From a virus: a stretch of DNA of 50,548 nt. Positions 1-8,525 of the stretch are shown here, piece by piece (positions within the stretch are counted from its first letter, which is position 1; every line of letters starts with the position of its first letter). Under the pieces are notes generated by a model. That model saw only the letters and a list, made by a program, of their open reading frames with translations. It ran no database searches and was not told the DNA's origin. Both the position numbers and the translations under genes were made by a program. The stretch covers positions 1 to 50,548 of IMG/VR virus record IMGVR_UViG_3300048672_000029. One strand, 5' to 3'.

Positions 1-127
1 GATCACGGGTGCCATCCCTATTAAGTTCAAAATTCTCTTCGTCTATCGAAGCATTAGCTGGATAGTTTAAAGGGCTGGCTTCAGTAATTAACCCTTTAAT
101 AAAGTTATTTACTTCCGCCCGAGTCGC
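1..127. repeat. Left copy of 127-bp terminal direct repeat (circular assembly overlap)
   Basis: Bases 1-127 are identical to bases 50422-50548. An exact overlap of 127 bases is a common assembler k-mer length, so this most likely marks a circular contig rather than a true phage terminal repeat. The tail tubular protein B reading frame runs through the junction without a break, which supports circularity. Confidence 0.95.
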
Positions 128-139
128 TTTGTTTGCCAT
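1..139 (-). CDS. Tail tubular protein B (gp12-like), 5' part; continues at 50421
   Basis: This is the first 46 codons of a gene that crosses the contig ends. The start ATG lies at 137-139 (protein begins MANKATRAEV), and the frame passes base 1 and continues at 50421 down to the stop at 48263. The full protein is about 765 residues, close to the length of T7 tail tubular protein B, which forms the nozzle of the short tail. The start overlaps the end of the preceding 75-codon gene by 35 bases, as is common in this tightly packed late arm. The assignment rests on length and on position between the gp11-like adaptor and the ejection protein genes. Confidence 0.8.
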   Translation of the reverse strand, partial: MANKATRAEVNNFIKGLITEASPLNYPANASIDEENFELNRDGTRD

Positions 140-332
140 TATCTTCTTTATCTTTCTTAGAGTCTAGATATACAGAAATCTCAGACATAGCTAAAGTTGT
201 AGAAGTGAACATTCCAGAAAGCCTATCTGGTATTTTTCCACCTTTACCTACTGTAACTATAGCATAGTGTCTAGGATGTAGTTTATCAGGCTTTATGTAA
301 TACCCTTTAAACTCTTTTGCGTATTCATTCAT
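105..332 (-). CDS. Small protein of the tail-tube region, unknown function
   Basis: A 75-residue protein between the gp11-like and gp12-like tail tube genes. It overlaps its upstream neighbour by 4 bases and the gp12-like gene by 35 bases, so it is co-translated with them. The N-terminal half has a G-Y-Y-I then V-G-K-G-G-K-I-P pattern followed by a helix-like segment. The last 20 residues are Lys/Asp/Ser/Gly rich and probably disordered. Small proteins of this kind sit near tail tubular genes in other podoviruses, but I cannot name a function. Confidence 0.7.
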   Translation of the reverse strand: MNEYAKEFKGYYIKPDKLHPRHYAIVTVGKGGKIPDRLSGMFTSTTLAMSEISVYLDSKKDKEDNGKQSDSGGSK

Positions 333-1084
333 TTACGAGAAGCTCTTCCATAATTAGGATATACTATCCCACCATTAGCTGTCCATGCTTTACGGGCCAG
401 CCATCTATTTTGTCTATTGGCTTTCTGTTCAGCTTTCTGATTAGGCACTTGTTTAAGAGCTAAGAATGCTGTGCTTTTAGCTTCTGATAAGAGGGCTGAG
501 AAAGCTTCACTTGGAAGATCGGGAATAAAATCATTTTCATGATTCCACAGAGGCTCTACATAACCTAAGCACTGAGTTTTGGAAGCATGTAATGTGTCAT
601 CCACTGCATTATCGTAGGAATCTGTAACAATATAAGTATCGTCAAAGCTAGTCCAATAAGTGGGAGGAACATCCTTAAGAATAAGGAGCTTAACTCCGCT
701 AAAATCTGATACAGTTTGGACATTAGCGTTTAAACTATTACGGGACGATACCAGACGTAAAAATGAATCTGGATGCTTATATTCAACATCCAAGATTGTA
801 GTTTTTGGATTAGAAGCTGTAAATTTGTCATATTTGAAAAACGAAAGCTCTTTGATATTGTCTGGAATTTTTAAATAATTAGGTTTATCAATATATCCTG
901 AATCATTTAATTGAAACATCTGTCGTAGATGAGGCCAATTCCTATTGCCTAGCATCTCGAAGTAACAGGTCTTTACGATTTGAGCAACTTGCTGAGATTC
1001 AATAGTATCTGTAATACTATTAACCTCATCGCTGTCCATATCGTTAAGAATGTCTGTTACCATTTCTAATAGAGACATTTTCAT
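329..1084 (-). CDS. Tail tubular protein A (gp11-like head-tail adaptor)
   Basis: A 251-residue protein with the features of the T7 gp11 family: an N-terminal helical segment (MSLLEMVTDILNDM), an early C-Y-F-E-M-L motif followed by N-W-P-H-L-R, and a C-terminal part ending in a basic tail. Proteins of this family form the ring between the portal and the tail nozzle. The order capsid, structural proteins, this gene, then gp12-like fits a T7-type virion module. It overlaps the next gene by 4 bases and starts one base from the upstream gene's stop. Homology is judged by pattern and synteny only. Confidence 0.75.
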   Translation of the reverse strand: MKMSLLEMVTDILNDMDSDEVNSITDTIESQQVAQIVKTCYFEMLGNRNWPHLRQMFQLNDSGYIDKPNYLKIPDNIKELSFFKYDKFTASNPKTTILDVEYKHPDSFLRLVSSRNSLNANVQTVSDFSGVKLLILKDVPPTYWTSFDDTYIVTDSYDNAVDDTLHASKTQCLGYVEPLWNHENDFIPDLPSEAFSALLSEAKSTAFLALKQVPNQKAEQKANRQNRWLARKAWTANGGIVYPNYGRASRK

Positions 1085-1644
1085 TATAGAACTGCCTGAG
1101 CTACAAATTGCAAACCATATAAGGCCATAGTTCCCGCATTACCTGTCTTCATGTAAATTTCAAACTTATCTCCAGCAACTGCTGAAGTTTTTACAGAGAC
1201 ATGCATCCCTTGTCTATAAGTTGGAACACCTGCAACAATCTGACTAACACCAGTAAACGGAAGTATTACACCATTGCGATAAATAGCAACTGTTATATTA
1301 CGCCCAATAGATGCACTATCTGCTATAGTGAGATCAGCGTATATAAAAGCTACTCTTTGCTTCAAACCTACATATGTTAAACTGCAATCAGTACCTTCTG
1401 TAAATTCTATAGGAGATGTTTGTGGAGTAGTTGTAGGAGCTACTTTAACATATGCATTTGGACTTAATATTGAAAAAGGTGTACTCTCATTATAGAATGT
1501 AGTAGCTCCTTGTGCAGTAGCATACTCCCAAGAGCCGCTTCCTAAACCGTTTGACACATACACCTTATTAGCTACAGCCAAAGAAATATCTTTAGGTTCA
1601 TGCAATTGGCTATTGTCAATATTTTTATGTTGTACTATTGTCAT
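1084..1644 (-). CDS. Probable virion structural protein, beta-rich
   Basis: A 186-residue protein, Thr/Ala/Val rich, with alternating hydrophobic stretches that suggest a beta-sandwich. Its end (GTMALYGLQFVAQAVL) has the look of a phage surface or fibre-like domain. It lies directly downstream of a strong terminator and upstream of the gp11-like gene, inside the head-tail module. It could be a head fibre or decoration protein. There are no catalytic motifs, and I do not recognise the family. Confidence 0.65.
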   Translation of the reverse strand: MTIVQHKNIDNSQLHEPKDISLAVANKVYVSNGLGSGSWEYATAQGATTFYNESTPFSILSPNAYVKVAPTTTPQTSPIEFTEGTDCSLTYVGLKQRVAFIYADLTIADSASIGRNITVAIYRNGVILPFTGVSQIVAGVPTYRQGMHVSVKTSAVAGDKFEIYMKTGNAGTMALYGLQFVAQAVL

Positions 1645-1654
1645 AATCTTTTTA

Positions 1655-1696
1655 CAAAGAAAAAAAGGGACAAGCTTTTTTAACTGCTTGCCCCTT
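1655..1696 (-). terminator. Rho-independent terminator on the late strand
   Basis: Read on the minus strand, AAGGGGCAAGC (1686-1696) can pair with GCTTGTCCCTT (1665-1675) with one G-U pair and a 10-base loop. The stem is followed by a run of seven Ts. It sits between the capsid-associated gene ending at 1705 and the gene starting at 1644. Partial termination here would make capsid transcripts more abundant than those for tail and ejection proteins. Confidence 0.85.
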
Positions 1697-1704
1697 AATT
1701 TAGG

Positions 1705-2184
1705 TTAAACCTTCGTCTTGTAGATGTACTCAGCAATCAGCGTTGCTTTGCCTGCACCAGGCGTAACTGCTGGAGTAGTACCACCAAGAGCCTTGGTAAT
1801 CTTCTGAGCCGTCAGCGGACCCGTAGCATGATTGGTGGCCCAAGTACCAGTGCCTGCAGAAGCAGGAATCTTAGTACCAACAGCAGCAAGTTCGGCTGCT
1901 GTAAGGACAATACCATCAGTTGCCGGAGCCGTACCACCAAAGATCACCGTTGGTGAAGTACCCGTCATCGTAAATACTTCGTCTACACGAAGAATATAAC
2001 GAAGGAAGTGGGCACCCTTCGGAAGAACAATATTAGGCACGTAGGTTCCGATCAAGGATTCTGCCGTAAAGTCTACCGAGAGGAATTGGATAACATCATC
2101 CTCCACCTTACCCAGAGAACCACCAGTGTTTCGAACACCGTATTGGTTGAAAACGTTCAACCCTGCACTATTTTCATATGGCAT
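1705..2184 (-). CDS. Capsid-associated structural protein
   Basis: A 159-residue protein just downstream of the major capsid gene and just upstream of a strong terminator, so it shares the high capsid expression level. The sequence is rich in Gly, Thr, Ala and Val with short beta-like segments. Residues 60-100 (L-R-Y-I-L-R-V-D-E-V then a T-G-T-S-P-T-V turn) resemble beta-structured decoration or minor capsid proteins. Codons are visibly more GC-biased than in many neighbours, as in the capsid gene, which fits strong expression. A decoration protein is the best guess; this is inference from position. Confidence 0.65.
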   Translation of the reverse strand: MPYENSAGLNVFNQYGVRNTGGSLGKVEDDVIQFLSVDFTAESLIGTYVPNIVLPKGAHFLRYILRVDEVFTMTGTSPTVIFGGTAPATDGIVLTAAELAAVGTKIPASAGTGTWATNHATGPLTAQKITKALGGTTPAVTPGAGKATLIAEYIYKTKV

Positions 2185-2201
2185 TTATTATTTCCTAACT
2201 A

Positions 2202-3146
2202 TTAGCTAACTTTAACAGCGTCAGTAATAACAATACCCAGCGTGTCAACACGTTGCGTACCGAAACCAAAGCGGCAAGAAGTTACAAATTCATCACGACG
2301 AAGGTCTTTATTACGTTCACCTTCAACTCGTGGCATACGTCTCCAAGCTGCCATAATAGGCTTCGTGTTGTCATCAGCAACACACATGAAGATATTAGCT
2401 ACGCCATTAGTAACAGTGGTCGTACCATCACCAAACGAGCCTTTAGGCAGACGATTGGAAGTGATAATAGTCCAGCCATACAGATTCATAACATAAGCAT
2501 GATCTCGTTCGAAACCACTCTGGAGCAGCTTATCGCCGAAAGGCGTAGTCGTACCAGTCATCGTGATAGCAGTAGAGAACGTAGCTGCAGTTACAGGATC
2601 AACAATAGCCACCCGGCCAGCCATAGGCACATTAGCTTTATCGAAAGCAAGTTTCATCGAGATCAGATGACCAAGAGTGATAACGTTGTTCGTAGCAGCA
2701 GATGCGATACGGTGGGCAAAGCCGTTAATCAAATTAGCGTTAGCATTCGTCTGAGCGGAATTACAACGAGCCAAGAAACGTGTTTCAAACACTTCCTGAA
2801 TAGCGCGAGTAGATTCGCTAGAGCGAGCCGACATCAATTGTTCAACTTGAGCACCATCTTCACGAAGGTCATCGGTAACGTACCAAGCGTCACCAACATA
2901 GTCGGTAATCGTCAGCGTTACTTCACCAGATTCAATCGGAGAGTAATCAAATGCAACTTCTTCAGCACCGTCCTGAATAGTGACAGTACCAACAGTTTTG
3001 ATGTGGAGAGTCGTACCAGAACCAAAGTCCGATACGTTACGATAGAATGTTCCGGGGAGCATACCATCATGCAGATTGCGCAGAATGAAAGCAGAATACT
3101 GTTCACTTTCGATAAAGGCAGTCGAGTTTGCTCGATTTTGAGCCAT
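2202..3146 (-). CDS. Major capsid protein
   Basis: A 314-residue protein directly after the scaffold gene, the usual order in podoviruses. The N-terminal part (S-A-F-I-L-R-N-L-H-D-G-M-L-P-G-T-F-Y-R-N-V-S-D-F) is typical of HK97-fold capsid proteins of non-T7 podoviruses. Further patterns include T-D-Y-V-G-D-A-W-Y-V-T-D-D-L-R-E-D-G and a C-terminal R-F-G-F-G-T-Q-R-V-D-T-L-G. The RBS AAGGAAA lies about 6 bases before the ATG. A long open frame antisense to this gene is a by-product of its codon use. Its product is an obvious candidate target for the amide-ligase system encoded elsewhere, though nothing in the sequence proves that. Confidence 0.85.
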   Translation of the reverse strand: MAQNRANSTAFIESEQYSAFILRNLHDGMLPGTFYRNVSDFGSGTTLHIKTVGTVTIQDGAEEVAFDYSPIESGEVTLTITDYVGDAWYVTDDLREDGAQVEQLMSARSSESTRAIQEVFETRFLARCNSAQTNANANLINGFAHRIASAATNNVITLGHLISMKLAFDKANVPMAGRVAIVDPVTAATFSTAITMTGTTTPFGDKLLQSGFERDHAYVMNLYGWTIITSNRLPKGSFGDGTTTVTNGVANIFMCVADDNTKPIMAAWRRMPRVEGERNKDLRRDEFVTSCRFGFGTQRVDTLGIVITDAVKVS

Positions 3147-3162
3147 ATTTTATTTCCTTATA

Positions 3163-3978
3163 TTAACCAAATCGTTTAAAATAAACTTTAGGGTCTGAGA
3201 AGTCGTGTACAGACTTACCTTCTTTGTGAAGCTCTTCAACCATTTGATTAGCTCTTCGCTGTTCAGCTTGAAGCTCTTGTGATGTAGCACCAACTAAAGT
3301 AGGGGTCTTATTACGACCAACATTAGAATCGGTAGGAGGAACAAAGCTAGAGCTATTCACCGAGCTGGTCTGGGTAGACCCTTGTGTAGGTGGAGCAGCT
3401 TGCGTAATGCCGAGAGTCTTAAAAATTAATTTTGGATTTTTGGCTGCAAGAACATTAAGTTCTGCAACGCTCATCCCTAGTTCTGCGGCGGTCTCATTAA
3501 ACGTTTGTTCAGCTTTATCACCAAACTTTGCAACCAAAGCATTAACAACAGCTTTTTGATTGATCTTAGCTTGAGCAATTTGCTCACGTTGACTGAGGGT
3601 TCTATCTACTAATTCGGCAACAGTCTGTTCTGACAATGCTGCAGGTGGTTTGCCTGCTTCATCTGTCTTCTCAGTGAGGCTACGTATAGAATTCTCTAGT
3701 TCTGCAATTCGCTCTGCTTCTTTACGCAAACGTTCAATTTCCTTATCTTTCTGAGAGAGATCGTCTGTCAGTTTAGGAATGTATGTTTGTGCATTTTGCA
3801 AACCTACTAAAGCATCCTTTAGAGTTTTATACTTAGGCTCTCCACGTTCATTCTTGATTCCGGCTAACAGGTTTGTAAGCTCAGATTCTGTATTAACGTT
3901 GTCGGTATTGCCAGTACCGGAGGGTGGGAGGGTAGTCCCGGATTCTTGATTATCAAAAATACTTGTCTGGTCTGACAT
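3163..3978 (-). CDS. Capsid scaffolding protein
   Basis: A 271-residue acidic and helical protein. Residues about 60-115 form a charged coiled coil (DDLSQKDKEIERLRKEAERI and following), with a Ser/Thr/Pro/Asn-rich linker around 200-225 and a C-terminal helix with basic residues. This layout and the position immediately before the capsid gene are those of phage scaffolding proteins, whose C-terminal helix contacts capsid subunits during prohead assembly and which leave the mature head. The gene is separated from the upstream portal region by an inserted HNH gene. Confidence 0.8.
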   Translation of the reverse strand: MSDQTSIFDNQESGTTLPPSGTGNTDNVNTESELTNLLAGIKNERGEPKYKTLKDALVGLQNAQTYIPKLTDDLSQKDKEIERLRKEAERIAELENSIRSLTEKTDEAGKPPAALSEQTVAELVDRTLSQREQIAQAKINQKAVVNALVAKFGDKAEQTFNETAAELGMSVAELNVLAAKNPKLIFKTLGITQAAPPTQGSTQTSSVNSSSFVPPTDSNVGRNKTPTLVGATSQELQAEQRRANQMVEELHKEGKSVHDFSDPKVYFKRFG

Positions 3979-3993
3979 GTATTGTTCTTTCTA

Positions 3994-4281
3994 TTAAATT
4001 GTTTGCGAAAGCTTGAAATGTAATTTTCTATGACAATTAGCGCATAGAACAATACATTTAGATATTTCTTTTTCTAGACGAGTCCAAGAAATGTTAACAG
4101 ACATACTACCTATAGAATAATCTTTAGTAGAAGAGTCTATATGATGTAAATCTAAAACACATGTTTCTTTTTCTCCGCATTCCTTACATTCTTGTGTAGC
4201 TTTCCATTCTCTAAACTTTTGTCTATTTTTATTTTGCCATTTTACACTTGCAAGTTTTTGAGAATCAGTACGTTTAGCCAT
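3994..4281 (-). CDS. Free-standing HNH endonuclease
   Basis: A 95-residue protein with the zinc ribbon-type HNH layout. It has a C-x-x-C pair (C-K-E-C-G), a central L-D-L-H-H-I-D, and a C-terminal C-A-N-C-H-R-K-L-H. The N-terminus is strongly basic, suited to DNA binding. It interrupts the portal-to-scaffold run with 12-bp spacing on one side and a 95-bp non-coding gap on the other. Such short HNH genes usually behave as mobile homing elements in phage genomes. No intron signs were found around it, so it appears to be intronless. Confidence 0.85.
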   Translation of the reverse strand: MAKRTDSQKLASVKWQNKNRQKFREWKATQECKECGEKETCVLDLHHIDSSTKDYSIGSMSVNISWTRLEKEISKCIVLCANCHRKLHFKLSQTI

Positions 4282-4309
4282 TAGAATATATTAAATATTA
4301 ATTATACTT

Positions 4310-4343
4310 CTTAATCTCACTCGCTTCGCTCGTTCGTATTAAG
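4310..4343. repeat. Short inverted repeat next to the HNH gene
   Basis: CTTAAT (4310-4315) and ATTAAG (4338-4343) flank a segment of TCGCT-type direct repeats. The 13-mer TCTCACTCGCTTC found here recurs at about 14498-14510 in the CTTAAG repeat cluster, so the two places share a small dispersed element. Confidence 0.5.
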
Positions 4344-4376
4344 ATAATTTAGTAATAGCTAATATCGGAAATTCAC

Positions 4377-4634
4377 CTACTTCTCGACAATTTTGTCAGA
4401 AATAAGTGAAATAACATCTAAAATAGCTCTTTCGTACCCTACAGCGTCCGCTTGGAGGTACGGCCAACCAGCCTTCTCGTAATTATCTTTACTACGTGAA
4501 AAGCTATTAGAAGCTCTAAGTTTATCGTCTAAAAGCTCTATGAGACGCTTTCGCATCCCATAGGAACTTATATAATCTTGCTTAACTTCTTTTGCTTTTT
4601 CTTCTGGAAGTCCAGAAATCCAACTTTGTTTCAT
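4377..4634 (-). CDS. Small helical protein of the head module, unknown
   Basis: An 85-residue, mostly helical, charged protein encoded directly after the portal gene, overlapping it by 4 bases (ATGA). Podoviruses often carry a small gene between portal and scaffold. This one shows no recognisable motif. Residues 25-50 (R-K-R-L-I-E-L-L-D-D-K-L) form a strong amphipathic helix. It could be a portal or scaffold accessory factor; this is positional inference only. Confidence 0.65.
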   Translation of the reverse strand: MKQSWISGLPEEKAKEVKQDYISSYGMRKRLIELLDDKLRASNSFSRSKDNYEKAGWPYLQADAVGYERAILDVISLISDKIVEK

Positions 4635-6397
4635 GCTGCTATAGGAGGTGATTGAGGATCAGCAACTGTATCTTCTACAGCTAAATCTTCCTGAGATTGC
4701 TTAGCAAGTCTTGTAGTTTCTTGTTGTTCAAACACTGCAATATTAGGTATAAACAAGGAATAGCGATTAAGACCAAGAATGTCTTCCAAAAGCTTAGATA
4801 GAGCAAGTCCACTAAGGTGAGGAGCAACAACTTTAGAGATAGGGCTATTAAAGATATTTGTTACGTTCTGTAGGAGTTGAGCTTGAGCTGCAAAATGTCT
4901 TGCACCAATAGGGCGTAATACACCAGAAGCTGTAATATCTTCCTTCGTAATCTTAAGAAATTTCTCTACACCTACAGCGTCATCCAGAGTACGAACAGTA
5001 TCTGTAGCGTCCATATTTCTACGAGAAGTTTCTAACATATCGTTAAGAGCTGGCTCTAAAAGCTCAATCTCTAGATTTGTAATCTTCTCTTGGAAAATAC
5101 GACTAGCTGCATTCTCTAAGCGTTGCACTTCAAAGGCTGTTTTCTCTCCTGCAGTGCGTACACCCATAGCTTCCCTAGGTGCCCCTGCATAAAGCTCCAT
5201 ACGCTGCTCTAAACGCTCTATAGACGTGTCTGCAGCCATTACCCACTGGACATTATGACCAAGCTCTGCAATATCTCCTGCTTCGTCTAAATGAATCTCT
5301 ACACCTGGCCCATAAGCAAACTCTTCCACTTCACCTTTAATAACTAAAGGAGGAAGAACAGCTAAATCCATAGCGTCTGCTTTAAGATTCTCTAAGTGGT
5401 CAATACGATATTGCATACCAACCAGATTATCTAGAGGACCCATAGCCCATAGATTATCAGGGCGTGTACGCCATCCACAATGATAAATAGGGGCATGACC
5501 GTTCCAAGATTGATATGCTTCGTCATTGATGACGTACATACGATCTACAACAGTAATTTTCCTACCTGTCAATGTTTCACCAGTTTTCTGGTTATGGATG
5601 TTACCATAGAAGGTTAGAAATTCTACATATCCACTTTGCAGATAATCATAATAGTTACCAAAACCATCTACCTGAATTCCTTCAGCTTTCTGCCAATCTT
5701 CGATACCGTATGCATTCATATGAGCATACATTTTATCTCGTTGTCTAAGAGCTTTCTTAAGGAATTTATTCTCTGGACTATTCTGAGCTAATAGGTGAAG
5801 CTCACCAAGCGTCTTTACGCTACGTATAATCTTAGGGCTGTCGTTAAATGAAGCAGCTAAAGGATTAAATACAATATCCATAGGACTAATCCTATGAAGC
5901 TTGGGACCAATATAGATTTGAATTTTCTTGTCATTATCATCTGTACGATATGACGATTCAAAATCTACAAAAGCAAAAGCATTACCATAATCAATGTAGT
6001 CGTAAACAAGCTTACTTGTCTCTGTCCTAAAGCCACCTTCTCTAGTCTTATTGCTCATATACGCTTCAATGGCTGTTACCTTTTGCTTGGTAGCATCATT
6101 CATCGTATAGGCTTCCCATTTCAACCAATTATCATTAGGGAAAAGAGCAGAAATGTAATTAGAATGCAGATTATCCCTAATCTGACATAGTTTTGGAAGG
6201 GTCGTACTATTCTTCCAAGGAAGAGTTTTGTTAGTAGTGGTAGTAGTATCCGTAGCAAAAATATAGTCTCTAAGCTCTTGCCATTGCTTAATCTTCGTAT
6301 CACGCTGACTATTCCAATTCTGCCACATATAGGAAATCTCTTTGCCAAAAGCATCTCCCTTGAATTCTGTACGTATTTCTAATGCCGATTGTGACAT
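4631..6397 (-). CDS. Portal (head-tail connector) protein
   Basis: A 588-residue protein directly downstream of the large terminase, the usual place for a portal. Several segments match the T7-type portal family: an N-terminal W-x-x-L-R-D-Y-I helix, N-S-T-T-L-P-K-L-C-Q-I-R-D-N-L, D-Y-I-D-Y-G-N-A-F, an R-I-S-P-M-D-I-V-F-N-P segment near 165-175, and Y-A-G-A-P-R-E-A-M-G-V-R-T-A-G-E-K-T-A-F-E-V near 410. Portals form the dodecameric ring through which DNA is packaged and ejected. The length is slightly above T7 gp8 (536). It lies 8 bases downstream of the terminase stop. Confidence 0.88.
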   Translation of the reverse strand: MSQSALEIRTEFKGDAFGKEISYMWQNWNSQRDTKIKQWQELRDYIFATDTTTTTNKTLPWKNSTTLPKLCQIRDNLHSNYISALFPNDNWLKWEAYTMNDATKQKVTAIEAYMSNKTREGGFRTETSKLVYDYIDYGNAFAFVDFESSYRTDDNDKKIQIYIGPKLHRISPMDIVFNPLAASFNDSPKIIRSVKTLGELHLLAQNSPENKFLKKALRQRDKMYAHMNAYGIEDWQKAEGIQVDGFGNYYDYLQSGYVEFLTFYGNIHNQKTGETLTGRKITVVDRMYVINDEAYQSWNGHAPIYHCGWRTRPDNLWAMGPLDNLVGMQYRIDHLENLKADAMDLAVLPPLVIKGEVEEFAYGPGVEIHLDEAGDIAELGHNVQWVMAADTSIERLEQRMELYAGAPREAMGVRTAGEKTAFEVQRLENAASRIFQEKITNLEIELLEPALNDMLETSRRNMDATDTVRTLDDAVGVEKFLKITKEDITASGVLRPIGARHFAAQAQLLQNVTNIFNSPISKVVAPHLSGLALSKLLEDILGLNRYSLFIPNIAVFEQQETTRLAKQSQEDLAVEDTVADPQSPPIAA

Positions 6398-6405
6398 TTA
6401 TTTCC

Positions 6406-8016
6406 TTATCTGTAAGATACGCCACCAAAGCGGCTATTAAACTGTATTACATTGCTTTGAAGATCATTTAATCCTCTGGAACGTTTAGGTTTGATTGCAA
6501 TAGTTACTGCGGATGCCAGTGCATCCTTAATGTCGTCATGAGGAGGACGAGCAAGAATAAGTTCTTCTTCTAGAACATCTGTATATCCGCCTTTAAAATG
6601 CCAGATGGTCATGTTCTCATATTTATGCTCTAAAGCTGCAGCTATACGTTCTTGCTTATTACCTTCATTACGAGTAGGTCTATGTTCATCAATTGATAGG
6701 CTTAATCCCTCTTCTCGGAGTTTATCTTTAAGGTCTGAGACAATAACTGCTTGCGCGACTGTAACTTCCGCTCTGAGCTTTTTGAATTCCCAACGGGAGT
6801 GTAGCTCAGCAATGGATCGGAAGTAGTCACTAATTTTGTCGCTTTTGAATACCACAATGTCAAGTACATAAATATACCCTTCTGCATCTATACCAACAAC
6901 AACTATCGCTGTATTATCGCTTTTCTTACTTAAGGAGAAAGCGAAGTCTATAGCACCAAAGATATTAAGCTTATTGTTTTTATAATACCAATTTCCGTTT
7001 GTCTGCTTAAGAAACTTCTTATCGTAATATTGGAACTTATTCCTATCTATTCGATTACTTCCTGGATCATTAGGGTTGTTATAATACTGAGCGTGAAACT
7101 GTATTTTGTCAGTGTATTCTGCCCTAATACGAGAAAGAACTTGAGCATCAAAACCAAAGAACTTCTTATCGTCTCTCATAACCTTAGGCCAGATGAATAC
7201 ACCATCTACCTCTACAGCGTATTCTCTAATTTCCCATACAGGCTGTTGTTTAATCACTTCTCCTTCTTCGTTGTAAATGTCATACTCTTGGTCTCTCCAA
7301 GTAGCATACACATCTGAAGGGTGGTAGCGAGTACCACAGGCTAGCGTAAAACCACCAGCATTACGGATAGATGTAAACTGAGAAGCCTTCTTCATTACGC
7401 TATCTCGTCCATCTGCCGTATACGCGTTCTCAGGAACCACGATGTCATCTGAGATGATTACATCTGCGTGCCATCCTGTGGTGTTAGTAGTTAAGCCTGC
7501 TGTAGCAACAGTTTCATCCCGAATAGCTTCAGTCTTACGCTTCTCATGGTCAATAGAGAATTTACGCATAGACCACTTCTCTCGCTTTCCTTCTTGAGGA
7601 TTGATATATTCAGGGAAGTAACGATTGTAAATTGTACTACCTAGAATATTCTGAATAGCGTAGAGCTGTTTCTCAGCAAGCTCGGCTGTGGCCGAAAGAT
7701 AGAGAATAGTTATTTCAGGATGACGAGTGATAATCCAAGCTGCCCAAGTAGCCACCATATGGCTCTTTAAATGCCCTCGCGGGAGCATAATAAGCTTATT
7801 GGTGGACTGACCAACTCCTTGACCAAAAAGAGAATACTCTTCTAGCCATTTATAAAATTTCTTATGTATGTCACCATACATATAACCGGGATTTACTAAT
7901 CTAGCGAAGAAATACAAGTCATTGTAAGCTGTTTCTCTTAATTGTTTAGCCTCTTCAGGCATCTTCTCTAAGCGTAATTTAGCATCTCGCAGCCATGTAT
8001 CTACTTCTTTTACCAT
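6406..8016 (-). CDS. terL: Terminase large subunit (DNA maturase B type)
   Basis: A 536-residue packaging motor. The N-terminal ATPase domain has a variant Walker A, L-P-R-G-H-L-K-S, at residues about 78-85, and a Walker B-like D-V-I-I-S-D-D at 185-191. The C-terminal nuclease domain begins at G-A-I-D-F-A-F-S (D357) and includes the later D-x-x-I-V-V-V-G and A-E-V-T motifs. The R-G-H-L-K-S form is that of T7-like terminases. It translocates DNA into the prohead and cuts concatemers. The start touches the stop of the preceding small-subunit gene, so the two are translationally coupled. Confidence 0.93.
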   Translation of the reverse strand: MVKEVDTWLRDAKLRLEKMPEEAKQLRETAYNDLYFFARLVNPGYMYGDIHKKFYKWLEEYSLFGQGVGQSTNKLIMLPRGHLKSHMVATWAAWIITRHPEITILYLSATAELAEKQLYAIQNILGSTIYNRYFPEYINPQEGKREKWSMRKFSIDHEKRKTEAIRDETVATAGLTTNTTGWHADVIISDDIVVPENAYTADGRDSVMKKASQFTSIRNAGGFTLACGTRYHPSDVYATWRDQEYDIYNEEGEVIKQQPVWEIREYAVEVDGVFIWPKVMRDDKKFFGFDAQVLSRIRAEYTDKIQFHAQYYNNPNDPGSNRIDRNKFQYYDKKFLKQTNGNWYYKNNKLNIFGAIDFAFSLSKKSDNTAIVVVGIDAEGYIYVLDIVVFKSDKISDYFRSIAELHSRWEFKKLRAEVTVAQAVIVSDLKDKLREEGLSLSIDEHRPTRNEGNKQERIAAALEHKYENMTIWHFKGGYTDVLEEELILARPPHDDIKDALASAVTIAIKPKRSRGLNDLQSNVIQFNSRFGGVSYR

Positions 8017-8525
8017 TAGGTTCCAGTGTTAAGTCTGATAATATCTGCCGTATAATCTTTATCTACACGAGCTTGAAAGCGTTTCTCATTCTGAACTTCT
8101 TCCTTAGAAGGTCGTCCAGCACCTCTATTAGCCCAACCTCTATCGGCTAGCCATTTAGAAGCTTGAATATTTCCTTTTTCAGCTTTCTTAATCATTTCTT
8201 TTGTAGCTCGGCTACGTAGCTTCAATTCCAGCTCCTCACGCCAATCTTCAATATGTGGGCGTAATAGTTTATTGTCATATAGACGTTGCCATTGTCTCCA
8301 ATTTAGGAGATATTTGGTAACAAAACTATATTCTGTTGGGTCTTCTTCTTCAAGATATAGACGCTTAAGAGAAGGGTATACCTTACCTTTGTAATCATGA
8401 TCTTGATCTTTTAACGTATAAATAGCAGCATCACTATACCCAACTTCTAAGAACATAGATTGGGTAATAGGGCGTCCACTAGTGTCTAGCATTAAAGCTT
8501 TATCTGGTACAAATTCTTCCATCAT
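8016..8525 (-). CDS. Terminase small subunit (probable)
   Basis: A 169-residue protein directly upstream of terL, overlapping it by one base. The C-terminal part contains A-T-K-E-M-I-K-K-A-E-K-G-N-I-Q-A-S-K-W-L-A-D-R-G-W, followed by G-A-G-R-P-S-K-E-E-V. This helical segment plus basic R-P-S-K tail is a familiar signature of small terminase subunits in podoviruses. The protein would recognise the packaging site and regulate the large subunit. The next upstream gene is the lysozyme, an order also seen in T7-like late modules where lysis and packaging genes are mixed. Confidence 0.75.
   Translation of the reverse strand: MMEEFVPDKALMLDTSGRPITQSMFLEVGYSDAAIYTLKDQDHDYKGKVYPSLKRLYLEEEDPTEYSFVTKYLLNWRQWQRLYDNKLLRPHIEDWREELELKLRSRATKEMIKKAEKGNIQASKWLADRGWANRGAGRPSKEEVQNEKRFQARVDKDYTADIIRLNTGT

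Noticed and set aside
1-127. True short direct terminal repeat of the virion DNA
   Set aside because: The exact 127-base length is a common assembly k-mer and the repeat lies in the middle of an essential gene. Circular overlap is the simpler reading, though read data would be needed for proof.
2253-3179. 308-codon open frame on the plus strand opposite the major capsid gene
   Set aside because: It mirrors the capsid gene in codon phase, has an unlikely composition (very high Ser, Arg, His), and no RBS. It is a shadow of the capsid codon bias.
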